A DNA stretch of 64,000 nucleotides, from the NCBI GenBank assembly GCA_018398805.1, contig JAGFBZ010001895.1:1237001-1301000 (forward strand), read 5' to 3'. Every line of letters starts with the position of its first letter. Positions within the stretch are counted from its first letter, which is position 1. Positions 12,225-25,662 of this stretch are shown here, one piece after another. The position numbers and the translations under genes are program-made. The notes under the pieces are model-generated. The model made no database searches. It saw only the letters and a list, made by a program, of their open reading frames with translations, and was not told where the DNA came from. The stretch comes from Hirundichthys speculiger. Taxonomy: Eukaryota; Chordata; Actinopteri; Beloniformes; Exocoetidae.

Positions 12225-15200
12225 CGTGACATGTTGATTTGTGGTTCTTATCTGATGCACTATCATCAGGTCGGCCTTGATATGATGCAAGGAGAGACTA
12301 CACCCTCCCTGTAACTTATTCTTTATGATGCAGGAAATGGTGCAAGACTTTATCAGCTGTCAATAAGGATACATTTCTTGTGCAAGCATTTTTCAGCTGA
12401 CAGTGTAACTGTCCTGTGTATATTTAAGATACATTCAGCTGAAAAAAGTGATCAGTTCAAGTGCTTGGTGAAATCAAATTAAAGACAGTCGGCTGCAGAG
12501 CTCATGGGAATGGTTTATAGTAACATTAAAAGTGTTTCTTCACACACACAAGTTCCAATATCGTGAGAGACCTCAAGGGACTAAACAGCTGAGTAGCCTT
12601 AAGACAAAAAAGGCTTCAGCTTGCTAGCGAGACTGGACTCAGATGCACTGAAAAATAGTACTAATCTGGTCTCATGGGCATATTTTTAGAGTGCTGGGTG
12701 GATAAAGCGGTGGATGAGATGTCCATCATGTCCAGTTCCTTCTGTCCAGGCCTGTGATCCAGCATCATGATCTGGGATTGCTTCAGCTGGTCAGAACCAT
12801 TGTCTCTTCAATGTTTCTGAATATATCTGAATATATTGAATGACCACGTTTTTAAATAAATGCATTTCCTTTGTCCTTCTTTTATGCCACAGGAGTATTT
12901 GATGATGACAACACAGGGCTCATTTGTCTCAGTTCATAAAACAGCGGCTCAGCGAGCTTGGGATATCATTTTCACACATGGATTAGCCACCACACAGTCC
13001 AGACTTTATTCCCAGTGGAAATCATTAGGAGGTGCTGGAGAAGACTTCACACAGTCATCCAACTATCCCATGGTCCATACCAGACCTCGGAGAAAAGTGT
13101 CACAGCCTTAGTTTGGTATTCATTGTGTTTGGCATTTATTCTTGGTTCCTCTTGTTTCTTGTCTCCTGTTGATCACTTCCTGTTTTACTGTGAAAGCCCA
13201 TTTCTTTGTGTATTGAGGTCCACTTTTCTTCCCTGGTCTTGCCTGCCCTGATCATCTTCACCTGTGTCCCCCCTCCCCCCCCCCCCTTACATTTGGTCTC
13301 GTCTTTCCCTGCTTCTTGCTTGTCTGTCCCGTTTAAACCTCATGTTGCTGCTTTGCTTTTTCTGTTTGTTGGAAGCTTTACTTGAGTTTCATTTTGTTTT
13401 TCTTTTTTTTTTTTTACTTTTGGAAGTAAACCCTGAATACCTGACAAAATGTTTAGGGAGAAAACTCTGGAAATAAATGCTGTTACACTGCATAAACCTA
13501 TCGAATGATGTCACAGGGAATGTGTGCTGTTATCAAAGCAACAACAACAAAAAAAATGTTATGGTCAGTTAACAAACTTATATTTTATGTAGTGTGTGCA
13601 AATCTCAGTCCCAAATCCTTGTCAAATTTTGTTTTACAGTCATGAATATTTAACTACACATTTCTATGACTATAATAATATTGAAAAAATATTGAAAAAT
13701 AATTGAAAAAAATTGATTACTAGTAGCAGATTTCCCTGCAAAAGAGTGATTTTGTTACATAATTTCTGTAAGAATAAATAAAGAAGTTATAGCCTGAATA
13801 CCTGCATTTGACTAAGTATTCCTTATTTTTTTGAAGAGTTATAAAGTTCAACACTGATTCGTGTTTACAAGAGTCATGGAACTTCTGAAGCATAATTATT
13901 TTATTAAACCGTAAACCCCTCCTCGCTGTCACCCATGACTGAGCAGTGCTGTCAGTTGTTCAACATATCAAGTTCAAGAACACATTCTGGTAACAAGATT
14001 CATACTTAATTTTCTCTTTGTGCCAACTTGGAATAAAGAAGAGATTTAAAACTGCCAGTTAGAACCAGTCACGGGGCTCTGGGTGCCCTTTGACCTGTGT
14101 TAGATGGGTTCTGTCGGTTATGAGACTCCTCCCACAGCATCGGCACAATCCGACATATAAACTAGTTCAGCATAAATACTCTTGTAGTTCCTGTTTTGTA
14201 AAGCACGCTTTCTTGCCCATGCAGTTGGAGGATCTATTTTTGAAAAAAAGCTCCAACACAGGAGGATGTGGTCTCTGTTTTGTTTCCTTTTGCTGCCGGG
14301 TCTCAGATGTTGTTGATCTGGGATGATACTGATCCAGGACTCTGATTACTGCTGTTTGTGGGTGAGTGGTTATGTCTTTCTCTTCTTTTTTCTCTGCTAT
14401 ACCACTCTTAAATTAATCTGTTGTTGACCTTTAAACATGTCCATGTCGTTGATCCCCTGTGCACCAGGTTGGCTGCCTGTCATTTAATTTGTACTCTTCA
14501 GTTTAGTATATCCTCTCTGTTGTAGGAACAAGTGTCTGTTGCACAACTTTCATCGCCTCTAACTGCAAAGTGTTATTCAAACTCAGTACATTTCCTGTTC
14601 CCCTTCTTTTATTACCTAAAACTGGTGTTGGTGCAATCAAGAGTTCAGAACTACACATGTTCCAGTGGATTATACAGCTGCTGAGAAACTATATTTGCTT
14701 TATTGAGGATCGAGCAGTTCATCGTAGTTAGACTGCTTGTCTAGCAGAGAGCTGTGTGTCTTTCCTCTACTTTAATACATTTACACTGAAGGTGTCTTTG
14801 AAAATACCTTCATTTTAGGTTTAGGAAAAACTAAAACTTTCCACTAAAAGCTTGTATTTGTCAATCTCTAAAGAAACTAGAACTCTTTAGAGGCTGTATC
14901 TTTGAAGAGTTAAGAAACTGGAAACTGTCCATGTGGCTTTTGCATCACATCTGGTATATCAGTTCATACTGAATTAACAAGAACAACTTCTGTAAGTAAC
15001 TAACCCCAGCTAACCCCAGCCGTCGTTGTTATATTTGTCTGTGGCAGCTCATGTTTGCACGGCAGTGAAGGACAATACGGCCTGACAGGACACAATGGAT
15101 CAACACCTGCTTCCTCAGTGGACAATTGATGAACTTGCTTGTTGATGTGGGATATTCAAGGTACCGCTGAGCACAGAGCTGCTCAAAATATGATATATAT

Positions 15201-15849
15201 ATATACCTACATTCCCTTGTTGTTGCTGTGGTGAGTGTATGTGTGTGTGTTTTAGTGTGATCAGACATTGCTGCATGGTTGAAACTGTTTTCTGTGAGAA
15301 ATGGAGAAACAACTGAAAAAATGTTACTAAAAGTAGTTCAGTCAGTCAATTTGTGCAATGAAGGCTTCAAATGTTTTATCAATGATGACTTCTTATTACA
15401 TCTATCCTCTGATCTAATGAATTCCCTCTTATTAGGCCTATGTAGAGATAATGGTGTGATGAACATAATTTAACCCAGTCCGTATAGGAAGATAACTCTT
15501 CCTCTAAAGTAGATGGCATAGACGGAGTGAACGCAAGCATAAAACGCTGTTCGAGGTTGCCTGACTGAACTAGGTCCCAACTGATAAATGGCTGAAACAT
15601 TTATATAGACAGGTAGATGATCATCCAGAAAAAAACAAATTGTTAATATGACTCCTTTGTTGCAACAATCTGCATGGACTCTTTACTGGATGTCTAATGA
15701 AAGTAGACGTATTATGACCTTTTCTCTAATGCTGACTCAATTTCCTGAGATCTTAATGAAATGTCAATGACATTTCAGAGGGACAGCAAGTGCAGAAATT
15801 TGTCAAATTAGGTCAAGATACCGATGGGGAAGGTGAATACTTCCAGTCT

Positions 15850-16060
15850 GATCCTGTGATGTCACAGTGCCCTGTAATCTAAAGTAACTGGAATGAATGG
15901 TTTATTTTTAAATGGAGGCAGCCACAAATAAAGTGGAAATATTGCGTATTAGAGTTTTTGAGTGTCACTCCAGACACCCAAATACATGCAATTAAGCACT
16001 TAAAAAAAAAAAAAAAAAACTTAAATGTGTCCCCTTTAATCTAAGATGCACTTTCTTCTC
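15850..16060 (+). repeat. Dispersed repeat relic, copy 2 of 3
   Basis: Blocks in the same order as at 330-520: TGTGATGTCACAGTG core, CCAGACACCCAAATACATG, a homopolymer run (18 A at about 16002-16019) and TAAGATGCACTTTCTTC. It also has the ATGTGTCCCCTTTAA block shared with the copy at 62160-62365. Family unidentified. Confidence 0.4.
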
Positions 16061-16254
16061 CTATCTAAGAAAATCAGATTGAATTTTTGAAAAAAATTAA
16101 AGTGCAACTGTAATCCTGTTAGATAGCAGTGCTGTCTTTGCCTAGAGCTGATCACAACATTCATTTATAAAGGCCTGAACATGTCATTGGTATTAAAGGA
16201 ACCATATTAGCTTTATAATTGTTTAACAGACTCTAACGTTTTCATGTGAAAGTG

Positions 16255-16628
16255 GAGTCTTGCCTTATATGCCAGAATTGGTCTTGGTGTTCCACAGGGT
16301 TCTGTTCTTGGGCCAATACTTTTCAACTTTACATATACTTCCACTCGATGGAAGTATATATTTTTTTAAGCCGTGATAAACGTCACCTCGTGTTTGCCTC
16401 AGGTTGGGAGATTGCAGGAAAAGCGAAGATTCAGTGCAATCCGTAGGGCTCCTTAGCTAGGCTGCTGAATGAATTGGCCTTTGAATTTTGGACTCAATTG
16501 TAATGATTGGATTATAATTTGGATTTAAACAGATTGTACTTCACTTTGCAAACTCTGAGTGCTTTCTATCTATCGTGCTTTGGGATGACATTGCTGTGAA
16601 TTGGCACTAAGTAAAGTGAATTGAATTG
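16255..16628 (+). mobile_element. L2-type LINE fragment, 3' end
   Basis: Translation around 16278-16325 gives LGVPQGSVLGPILFNF, the conserved reverse transcriptase block preceding the catalytic site. This is followed, after a deletion, by a typical 3' end: TTGTGAATTGGCACTAAGTAAA-like sequence running into GTGAATTGAATTG. Most of the polymerase is missing. Confidence 0.65.
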
Positions 16629-17389
16629 CATTTCCAACTGCCAGTTCTTTTCCTGTTTTATTTACAGTTATAGCTTCATTGCCATGTGGAGTCAAACCAG
16701 AGGGAAAAAAATCCTTTCCATTGACCTCAAAGCAGCCTGACTAGAGTTAAGCTATGCTGCAAGTCATGCCTAGAGACCTCTGGTTGTGATTTAAAGTAGT
16801 CATGTATTTTTTATCCAGACATTGTGGTTTTAGTTGTTTGCCACTGAATGTTCATGTAGCCCAACCACAGATGCCACGTGATGGGCTCAAAACAAATTCC
16901 AGAGTCCTTTTTTTTTTTAATAAAAAAAATCACAGTTGCTCTTTTGGAATTTCAAGTCCATCTGCTTGATAAAAGACTTTTTGAGGCTCAAGCAGGAAGT
17001 TTCCCCTCTGTATGATTAATTTCCAGCCCAGTTTTGAGTCATATGAAATCAGATGTCGCCAGCTAATTTTAAGAATGAAAAAGTAGAAGTTGTGGTGGCT
17101 GTTTTTCAGCTCATGTCCGGTCCGGTCCGGTCTGTGAGTCACTAATAGGAAGTGCCAGTCTGTGTTTTCTGTGCTGACATCTGTGCTGTGGAAACTTGTG
17201 TTGGAATCTCTTAGCGCGAGCAAGTATTTCATCCTGGTGTATGTCTCTGGAAAGGAAAAAACTAAGACTTGTATTTGTTGGTAACCTCAGTAACAGGAAG
17301 TTTGGGCTACTCAAGTGACCAACAAGTTTACCAGAACATTGTGGACTTCCTGCATGTTGATCTTCTGTTGTTCGCCTGTGGATGTTGTG

Positions 17390-20300
17390 ATGGAGACGAT
17401 GGAGCAGAGCTCGTGCACTGAGGACCGTATCCAGCATGTCCTGGAGCGCTGCCTCTGTCACCTGGGTCTGGACACTCCTGACAAACAACTCTGGAAGGGT
17501 AGGACCCAAAATCATACTTGTTTTTAGTGGCAATAGTATGACAGTGACTCATATGACAAACCAGAATGGAAAAAAGTTTTAATTTGTCCAAATGTTGCTA
17601 ATGTGTACACTGTAAAAACATGGAAATCATTTCAAGTAGATTTGTAACCTCAAACGTCCAGCTATAACCAAGTATAGACAAATTTTGCAGCTTCTAGAGA
17701 AAATGGGAATTGAAAGTTGTGACGCAACACAAGTGAGAGTGTGATGCAAAATCTTTTTGGAAATGTGTCATGAAAGAGCGTCATTCAGAAATGTATCAGC
17801 AAGGATGTTACCTGATAATTTCGCTGATATCCATTGCTGTTTATTGACTGACATCAGAGTGAAACCTAAAAAGGAGAAATGAATCTTACTTCAGGTTGTG
17901 TGGTTTTTGTCTCTTGGCTTAGCCGGACTGTGCATAAGCCGCTGGTGTTTGGAGGAACTAGTGAAGAGAGATCCTCACAACTTCCTCATACTTCTACAGA
18001 AAATATTGTGGAAAACAACAGAGGTGACGACCTGAAAAACCACTTTCATTCACTGGAATGGGAGATGTGGCAGTGTGTTTCAGTGTAGATTTGTCATATT
18101 TCGCAGGTGCTGAAGGAGTGTCAGTATGAACTGGTGGTGCCTCTTACTCTCTTGTTCTCTTCGGCTCTTCTCAGAGTGAGTTGGCGTCAGTTATGATCGA
18201 TTTTGTGTACACATTACACAATAAAATATATCTAGCATTTTCTTCCAATGTTAACCGGGTTTTTCTCTGATTCTTCGAGGTTCCTTACGTAGCTCCAGAC
18301 TGCAGCGTGCTGCAGGAGGCCTTCCAGCTCTTCCACAGGTTCCTGTCCTGGCCTGAGCCTTGCAGCTCTGCCTGCAAACGCCTGCTAAACATCATCCAGC
18401 AGGAGCTCCGAGCACCAGGTTACATTATAGTATACAGTTAATGATGTCAAATCTTGCTCCGTTTAAAATCCCTTGGAATGTGACAGGTGTTAAAGATGAG
18501 TTCACCCTACTCAGATGCTTCAGTGTCCCTGTGACCACAAGGGGGAAATGTTTTTCCTGCTCATAGTTTGTTTTTTTCTAGGTATATCATTTCAACGTCT
18601 GCTGAGGTCAGAGCAGGGTATTTCCCATGAGACTCATTCCTCTAAAACCATGTAAGTCCAGTCAGGCTGTAATGATTATTTGATGATGTAATGCTACCAA
18701 AGCAAGTCAGAAGCCATTTCTACTACATCTTTAACATCACGTATTACTGTAGAATGGTACTGTTGGTGAGTCCAGATGATGACGTCCCTCCTGAGGTTGA
18801 GCTGGCCTCTGAGCAGCTGAGTACCACCCACCACTCCAGCAGAGACATCACCACCACTCTGATTCTGCACAGCTTTCAGGCTGTTCTGGGCCCCAAACTT
18901 GACATCCATGCAGTCCAAGCTGCTCTCCTGGTAAATTACAAACTACATGCATCACTCCTTTTTATGCCTGATTTCTCCTTGTTCCTCTCTTTCTCATGTT
19001 AATCCTCACAAATGTTCCCCCAGAGAAAGCAGCCTGAGGAGCTGGAGCTGCTCCTGAAGGGAATAACTGACAGCATGGAGACAGCAGCCTCAGCAGCAGA
19101 TCTTGGGACAGCCAGAGAAGGTCTATTCCACAGCATGGACAGGCTCAGAGAAGCCCTTGCAGTTCCTGCTCCTACTGATGGCTGCCTTGATAGTGGTAAG
19201 ACAGAGATTACAATGAGCAAGCCAGGTGTAGACAGATGTGAAATGTTACTTTGCATCTTCTAAATTCTGTTTTCAAGTTGTAATGACGATGTTTTCAATG
19301 GTTCCTTAGTCTCAATGTCACCTTTTCTTACCAGGGCCTGTGGAGACGTTCACATTACCAATTCCTAAATGTCACACATGCTCATGGGAGAATGATAACT
19401 TTGGTAATTAAGTTCACTTTTCATAGCTCTTTCAACAGAAGATCATTCATTCTTCTGTAGATCAATATCCTGTATCCAACTCTAATTCCATTCTTCTCAT
19501 CTATGCAGACATTCTGAAAGAAATTCTTGCAATTGATTCGGACCTGGACTCTCCTCCAGACTGTTTCCTCAGACCAGGAATGGATGAGGACGAGCACATT
19601 GACACTAGCTTGGATGAGGAAGATGAGCTGGACTCAAACAAAGCGGACCGCGTATTTCAAAGCCATCGCATCTCCAGTGCATCTTCATCCTCGAGGGACT
19701 CTACGTTTTCCAGCAACTCTCTCTCCTCCAGTTGGTCCATACCATCTAGTTCTTCCGGTGTGGAAAGTGACTTCAGTGAGGAGACCCATATGGGTCACGA
19801 GGATACACCGGAAGGCCACGACAGCAAACCAAAACCTCGAAAGAAACCTAAGAAGAAGTCAAAGTCCCTCTTGGGCATAGAGCGCTTCTCCTTGCTTTTC
19901 AAGACTCCTGGCAGTCCCAGCACTTGCCGCCGGGTCCAGAGCATGGGTTACCATGATGATATCAATAAAGACTTTCAAAGAAATGGGCCACAGCTCAAGC
20001 AGTCCAGGTTGCGCTTTAGAAAGGACCATCGTTCATGTGTGCCCCCTGCTGCCTCAGATCCTCTCTCTCCCCAGAAGCACGTGTGCATCCGCAGGAGGCC
20101 GATCCTGAGCTGTAATGAGGAAGACGTGGCGGAAAGGCCGACCCTGGTCAAGGTGGTGGTCTTTGGAGGAGACAGGGAGGCTGGCAGGCTCGCCAGAGCG
20201 TACAGCGACCTGCAGCAGAAGGAGAGTAAATGCCCCCAGCTCACCAGGACGTGCAAACTGCAGTTTCACTTCATTCCCTCCAAAACGAGAACTGAAAGTC

Positions 20301-22977
20301 CAGGAGGAAAAAACACTCCAACAGAAGGGCAGACAGGAAGTTTGACCAAAACCACTGCCTCTGTGGTGAGACGTCAGCCAACACATCTTATATTCTCTAA
20401 CTTTGGGTATTATAGTTTTAATGGTATTACACTCATACATTATGGACATGGACCTAATCAGAGCAAGCAGTGGTGGAAAGCTTTTTGAGCCATACTGTCT
20501 TTGGCTCTCTTGACTGTGAGAGGACCGATCTGTTTTCTGTATGTTAGATATATGGCCATGCTGTATTATATCTTAGTGAAATGTTTCATTTTCACCTCTA
20601 GACACAATACTGATTTTATTTAAGGTATACATTCATTTATCAAAATAACTGAAGCATGATTGCTTGTTTTTCTTATTCCCGCTAGGAGCCAAATGACGCT
20701 GCAGTGGAGGACGGTACAACGGATATAGCTCAGATGTTGGGCATGATAGATCCCTGGTACGACCGCAACGTTCTCAGTCTGCTCAGCTTGTCATCTGACG
20801 TACTCTGCGAGGTATTCTCTACATGATGACGTAATCTCACTGATTACCGAACTGTTCAATTTTGTTGACCTTTTATTGTCAAAAGTAGTTAATTCGGGAA
20901 ATCACTTTTTGTTGTGTCTTGCATTTTCAGTAGTGTTTATGCTAAGGTACTACAGCAGAAAAAAAAGGGGGGGGGGGCAGCTAGATGTGTATTTTTTTAT
21001 GTTTTCTTTCCACCAAAAGTAGGCAAAATAGCAGAATATCTAAGAAGTGAAAAACAGCACTGTTCTACATTAACGTGTCACAGCGGAGTTTTGGGAGTTT
21101 TAACTTAAATTCCGGTCAAGACTGTCCTATCTCACTCTCACGTTCCACTCCCCCGGCTGTTAGGTCTTTCCACAAATAGGTGCCATAACACTGATATGCA
21201 GATGACATCCCAAGTGTACTTGTCATCCTCAGCAGACGACCCCATGGTTTTAGTATGAATGTCAGATTGTCCCGCTGATATTTCCACATGTATTCAGTTA
21301 CATCTCTCTATGACTGTTCGTTCCAGGCGCTTCTTTATCTACCTAACAAATGTAAATTAGCCTGTGGCCTATCCTAAGTATAAATATGTTAGGTTGGTTA
21401 GGGCTTCCTTTTTTGGTATACTTAAGATCAGTGACTATTTTGGATGTATCTGCCCATCATGCCTTCAAAACAATCTACATTTTCTGAATATTCATGTAAC
21501 TCAGGCTGCTCCCAAGGATGACGACGACTCCGCGAGCACAGGCAGCATGGAGCAGCTTCCACTGTTGGCCGACTTGGTTCTCTATTACTGCAGATATGCG
21601 GACCAGCCCGTCCTGGTGCAGCTCTACCAAGTCGAGGTCAGAGGATCCCGTCAGGCAGACGCACATGCAGGACACAGTGACCGTTGATCAATACTCAGTC
21701 GCTCGTGAGCTCAATGGTTTCTCTCTTTACGCAGCTGACCCTGGCCGGGGGAGAGAAGAGGAGGGAGGTGTTTATCCATTCTCTGGAGCTCGGACACACA
21801 GCTGGAATCAGAGCTGTAAAGGCCATGGGTTAGTCAGAACACGCCACAATAGCAGTGACATACAGACTAGCACACGTGTGCACATTTAGACACATTTAAT
21901 ACTGTGTGTTCTGTGTTGTTTCTGAAGGGGCTGCCAGCAAAAGGTTTGGAATTGATGAAGAACGAGAAGCTGTCCCTTTAACGCTGAGTGTCGCCTATAA
22001 CAAGGTATTATCATTTCATGCAGATTTCCCGTATTATAAACAATAGTACACGTGTCACCTGTATCACATGATCACATGATCACAGCTTGAACTATCATTG
22101 CTGCGCTGTCTACACATGACTGCAGGTGGCTGTCAGTGGGAGGAGTAGGTGGATCCAGACAGACATGGTGTGCACATCGATTAATCTTTACAAAACCTGC
22201 AGGAAACTTGAGCAGCACGGTGAGCGATAACGATTCCCACAGTTGAATTCTTATCTTGTTGTGCCCATTTTAAAGTGAATCCCATTTTTCTTCTGTGTTT
22301 TTGCCGCCTGCATCTTGTTGGTCTGTCAGATTCAAAAGAGAGTCTGCAGCTGACAATGGCAGAGGTCTTGAAGAGGCAGTGCTCCAAGTCTAAGAAGGGC
22401 TACAACCAGGTGAGGGATGGTTGTTTTTTTTTTTTTTTTTTTTACATAATAAAACAATCAGAATTTCATGCACATTCCCAGTCTTAAGCACTCTGTTATC
22501 CCATTTCTCCCTCTGGCAGCACATCTCGATATCAGAGGTGAAGGTGGACAAGGTGCAGGTCATCGGTGGAAGTGATGGAACAACCTTTGCCGTATGTCTG
22601 GACCAGGATAAAAAGAAATTCATCCAAAGTGTCACCAGGTAACAGGATGCCACTGATTTATCTCTTGTGGTCTTGGGGAGGGAAAAAAAACAGAAAAAAG
22701 TACTCCTTCTAAGTTAAAACTGTACACTTTTTTTTCAGTTGATGAGTTTGTGTAAAGCTACATCATAACCCCTGAATGAATGCACCAGTATATATGTGTA
22801 AATGCAGTGATGCTCTGCCTTGTGTTCAGGTGTGAGGTGTCTCTGTGCTGTAAGCCCGGAGCTGACTCAGACTGGAGGTGCTACAAACCGTTACCAGGTC
22901 AAATCCAGCCTCTGCACCCGACCTACTGTTCCCTGCTCTGCCTGCCCATATCCTGTTTCTGTGCCTCACATCCATGA
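17390..22977 (+). CDS. pik3r5: Phosphoinositide 3-kinase regulatory subunit 5 (p101)
   Basis: Regulatory subunit of class IB PI3K: binds p110-gamma and relays G-beta-gamma signals from G-protein-coupled receptors at the plasma membrane. Seventeen coding exons: 17390-17498, 17923-18023, 18107-18175, 18280-18418, 18582-18651, 18753-18930, 19024-19195, 19335-19403, 19509-20365, 20686-20811, 21505-21636, 21735-21828, 21928-22004, 22126-22219, 22330-22409, 22520-22638, 22830-22977. All junctions are GT-AG and the phases chain to 877 codons, close to human p101 (880). Diagnostic blocks: [14 protein letters not shown] near the N-terminus, [87 protein letters not shown] and [12 protein letters not shown]. 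Exon 9 encodes a low-complexity linker: acidic, then Ser-rich, then a basic [12 protein letters not shown] patch. Start: ATG at 17390 chosen; 17399 is equally possible and gives a closer match to human length before CTEDR. The in-frame upstream ATG at 17354 is judged untranslated. Confidence 0.95.
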
Positions 22978-23349
22978 CGTACGTGATGCTGCTCTGACTG
23001 AGGATGCATTAAAAGTGAATAGTAAAGAAGATGAAAGTATCAAAATAGAATATGTAAGGAGAGGTTGACATTTATTTATTTTAGTTTTGCCTTGTAAATG
23101 CAGGTGAGTATCATATAGTTCTGGTAGAGGGTTAAGAGAACTGTCTCATGCCATGATGGACGTCTCTTTGAATTTGTAATTATTATTTTTATTCTTTTCT
23201 TTCTCTTTTCTGTTGGAGTCCCAAAATCTCAGCGGTTCTTCATGAAATGCAACTAATATGCCACTAGTTTATCATCAGTAGCAGAAAACTGACTTCGTCA
23301 GTACTGTTGTGTGCATTTTTGATCTATAACACTGTAGAAATAAATGTGT

Positions 23350-23422
23350 AATAAAGTAGCTATTTATTGTGGTTTGATACCGATGAAAGTAGGTAAAGCA
23401 TTTGTCCTACAACTGAAATAAA
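23350..23422 (+). terminator. Candidate polyadenylation signals of pik3r5
   Basis: AATAAA occurs at 23350-23355 and again at 23417-23422, about 375 and 440 bases after the pik3r5 stop codon. Either would give a normal 3' untranslated region. No cleavage site can be confirmed from sequence alone. Confidence 0.5.
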
Positions 23423-24089
23423 GCCTTTTGTCAACTCTTGTTATTCCCCATCCATACTTTTTAGACACATAGTGCTCTCTCACGACTCCATTTCCTCCCA
23501 TCACAGCTTTCTCACCACTTCTTGTGTATTAGAGACAGAGAGGAATCTCAAGAACAAACTCTTTTCATCATATCAACTTTTTGATACAAGTAAAGTTAGA
23601 AGTTAACCCTGTAAAACTACAGAGTAATAGTGATTTATTTGTCTGTTTTTTAAAGGCACTCTATGTAGTAATACCATTTCTGACCACATGGGGACATGCA
23701 GATCTGCTGTGCTGATGAAAGAGTCAATGCCACAGTGCCACCTAGTGATTGGATGATTGTACAGCAGTTTCAGAACTGCAGCTTCTGGATTGTAGTTTCA
23801 GGGCCCGATTTATTTTTTTCAGACGACGCCACTTAGTGATTTGATGATGGTACAACAATTCACCCAGTGACTGAAAGATCAAACATCTAAGGGAATCTTT
23901 TTAATACTCTGCTGAAAAACTACTTTCTGTCGCTAGTATTTGAAATTGAATTTTAATACCATTTTTCAAATACTTTGAAATTTTCCACTCAAAACCTACT
24001 TTCACCTTAATGGCTGAATGTGTTTTTATAACTTTGATCTTGTAAGAAATAAGTATATGTAATTTTAAGTTGATTTAATAAACTACATA

Positions 24090-24270
24090 TACACTATATT
24101 GCCAAAAGTCCTTGCTCACCCATCCAAATTATCTGAATTAGGTGTCAGAAGAGTTGAAGCTGTTCTAGCTGCAAAGGATGGACTCACATCATATTGATTA
24201 GGAATGGGATGAACTAAAGCTCATATGTGAGTCAAGGCAGGTGAGCAAATACTTTTGGCAATATAGTGTA
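24090..24270. mobile_element. Tc1/mariner-type MITE
   Basis: The ends are inverted copies: TACACTATATTGCCAAAAGT on the left and its near-perfect reverse complement ACTTTTGGCAATATAGTGTA on the right, bounded by TA. Its left 60 and right 100 bases (read in reverse) match the two ends of the transposase-bearing Tc1 element at 60930-62090. It is therefore an internal-deletion derivative of that family. Confidence 0.8.
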
Positions 24271-25626
24271 TCTTTGTAGTTTCACCAGGCAACTGCTAAC
24301 AAAAACTGATGGAAAAAGAGATAAAATGATGACAATTACTTGCACAGTAAACTGAGATAAACACAGTACTGAAGGAAAGTCAACTCACCTTTGATTTTTA
24401 CCAACTCTTTTTGAGATGAGATCAGTTTTTATCATCTTTTAGCAGGTCACATTCAGAAACGGGTGGTTGCATTGGCACCCTTTCAAATTTTCTTGTTGAA
24501 ATGTTAAAATTGTAATTATTCTTCTAAATATTCTGTGATTATTCTAAATATTAGGAATTGCAGTATTAAATATTGCATTCCCTTTGACTACACATAAACA
24601 GAAACACCACATTATCATGGGAGTGCTTACTGAGTTTAATGAGTCCATCATATTTACTTTTTATTTTGCTTCTCTTAAAGCTCATTGTTTAGAGCAAAGG
24701 AACCAACTTTGTTCTCAGTTGTAACAGTTTGAGGTTTTTATGTACTACCAGTCCAACCATACAGGTCTTCTCTTGTTGAAGGTCGTACATGTTTCTATTA
24801 ATCAGTTGTGATGTGAGCTCCGAGGAGGTGGTGATGTGGTGATTCCAACATCCAAGAGCTCAGACACCTGGAAAAGACTATTTCTTATTTTGTGTTAATT
24901 TTTTTTCTTCCTGTGAGTGTTTTCTGACATTTGACCATGTCAGGATCTGACAGCATGTTGTCCTTGGCAGAGAAACTGTCTGCATGCAGAGAGAAGTGGG
25001 ACCACTTAGACAAACCATCTCAGTCAGCAATGCTGATCAGTTCATTATGAATAATCAAATGTAATGTAACTATCAAGTGCTCAGAGCGAAAGCAGAATTA
25101 ACTAACGTCTTCAACAGACCTTTGTGAGCAAGGAGACATTTTAAAAAGAAAGTCATCCTTGATACTGTATCTGGTGATTGAAATTACATCCAGCACCTTC
25201 GACATTAGATCATTTGGATTTTTATGATGAATGAAAGAAAATGATGCTGATGATACAAAAAGTGTTGATGTTGTGCAAGCATCCGGGGAAAGCCCTGTTC
25301 CTGTCAATCACACATCCACTGGTGTAGTCACCTGACCCAGAAATCAGGTGCTCTTAATGGTCTATGAGCACCAAATTTTGCATGGCACTGCGTTTGTAAT
25401 GTTAGCGGTCATGCTCTTCTTATTTTAATAATAGGGCTATACTGATAAGAAGAGTTTAAAATCTCATTTTCTCTTCTACTAAACTCTAGTTGATTTGATG
25501 GGTTTTGAGAAACATATTTTAAGAACTGTTTAAATATTAAGGCCCCATTGAAGTGTAATAATAAATGGCCATGTGGGTTTTTAAAAAAAATAACCCGACT
25601 GCAGCGGAATATGACTTGTAAGAGGA

Positions 25627-25662
25627 CAGGACTCATCCAGGACACATCCAGGACTCATCCAG
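25627..25662 (+). repeat. Short tandem array of a GGACTCATCCA-like unit
   Basis: Three adjacent near-identical copies of an 11-14 base unit (ACTCATCCAGG, ACACATCCAGG, ACTCATCCAGG). Confidence 0.6.

Larger units (their letters stand above)
11558..17389. promoter_or_regulatory. Intergenic region between divergent ntn1 and pik3r5
   Basis: No coding exon recognised in 5.8 kb. It must hold the ntn1 5' noncoding exon and promoter and the pik3r5 promoter, but I cannot place either transcription start. Contents seen: a GT microsatellite at about 12204-12224, a poly-C run near 13273-13286, a dispersed repeat relic at 15850-16060 and an L2-type LINE 3' end at 16255-16628. A 172-codon open frame at 11658-12176 has no protein-like features and is treated as chance. 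Confidence 0.5.

Noticed and set aside
17354..17389. Upstream in-frame ATG of pik3r5
   Set aside because: The added residues have no counterpart in the mammalian protein, whereas the 17390/17399 starts give the expected N-terminus just before CTEDRIQ.
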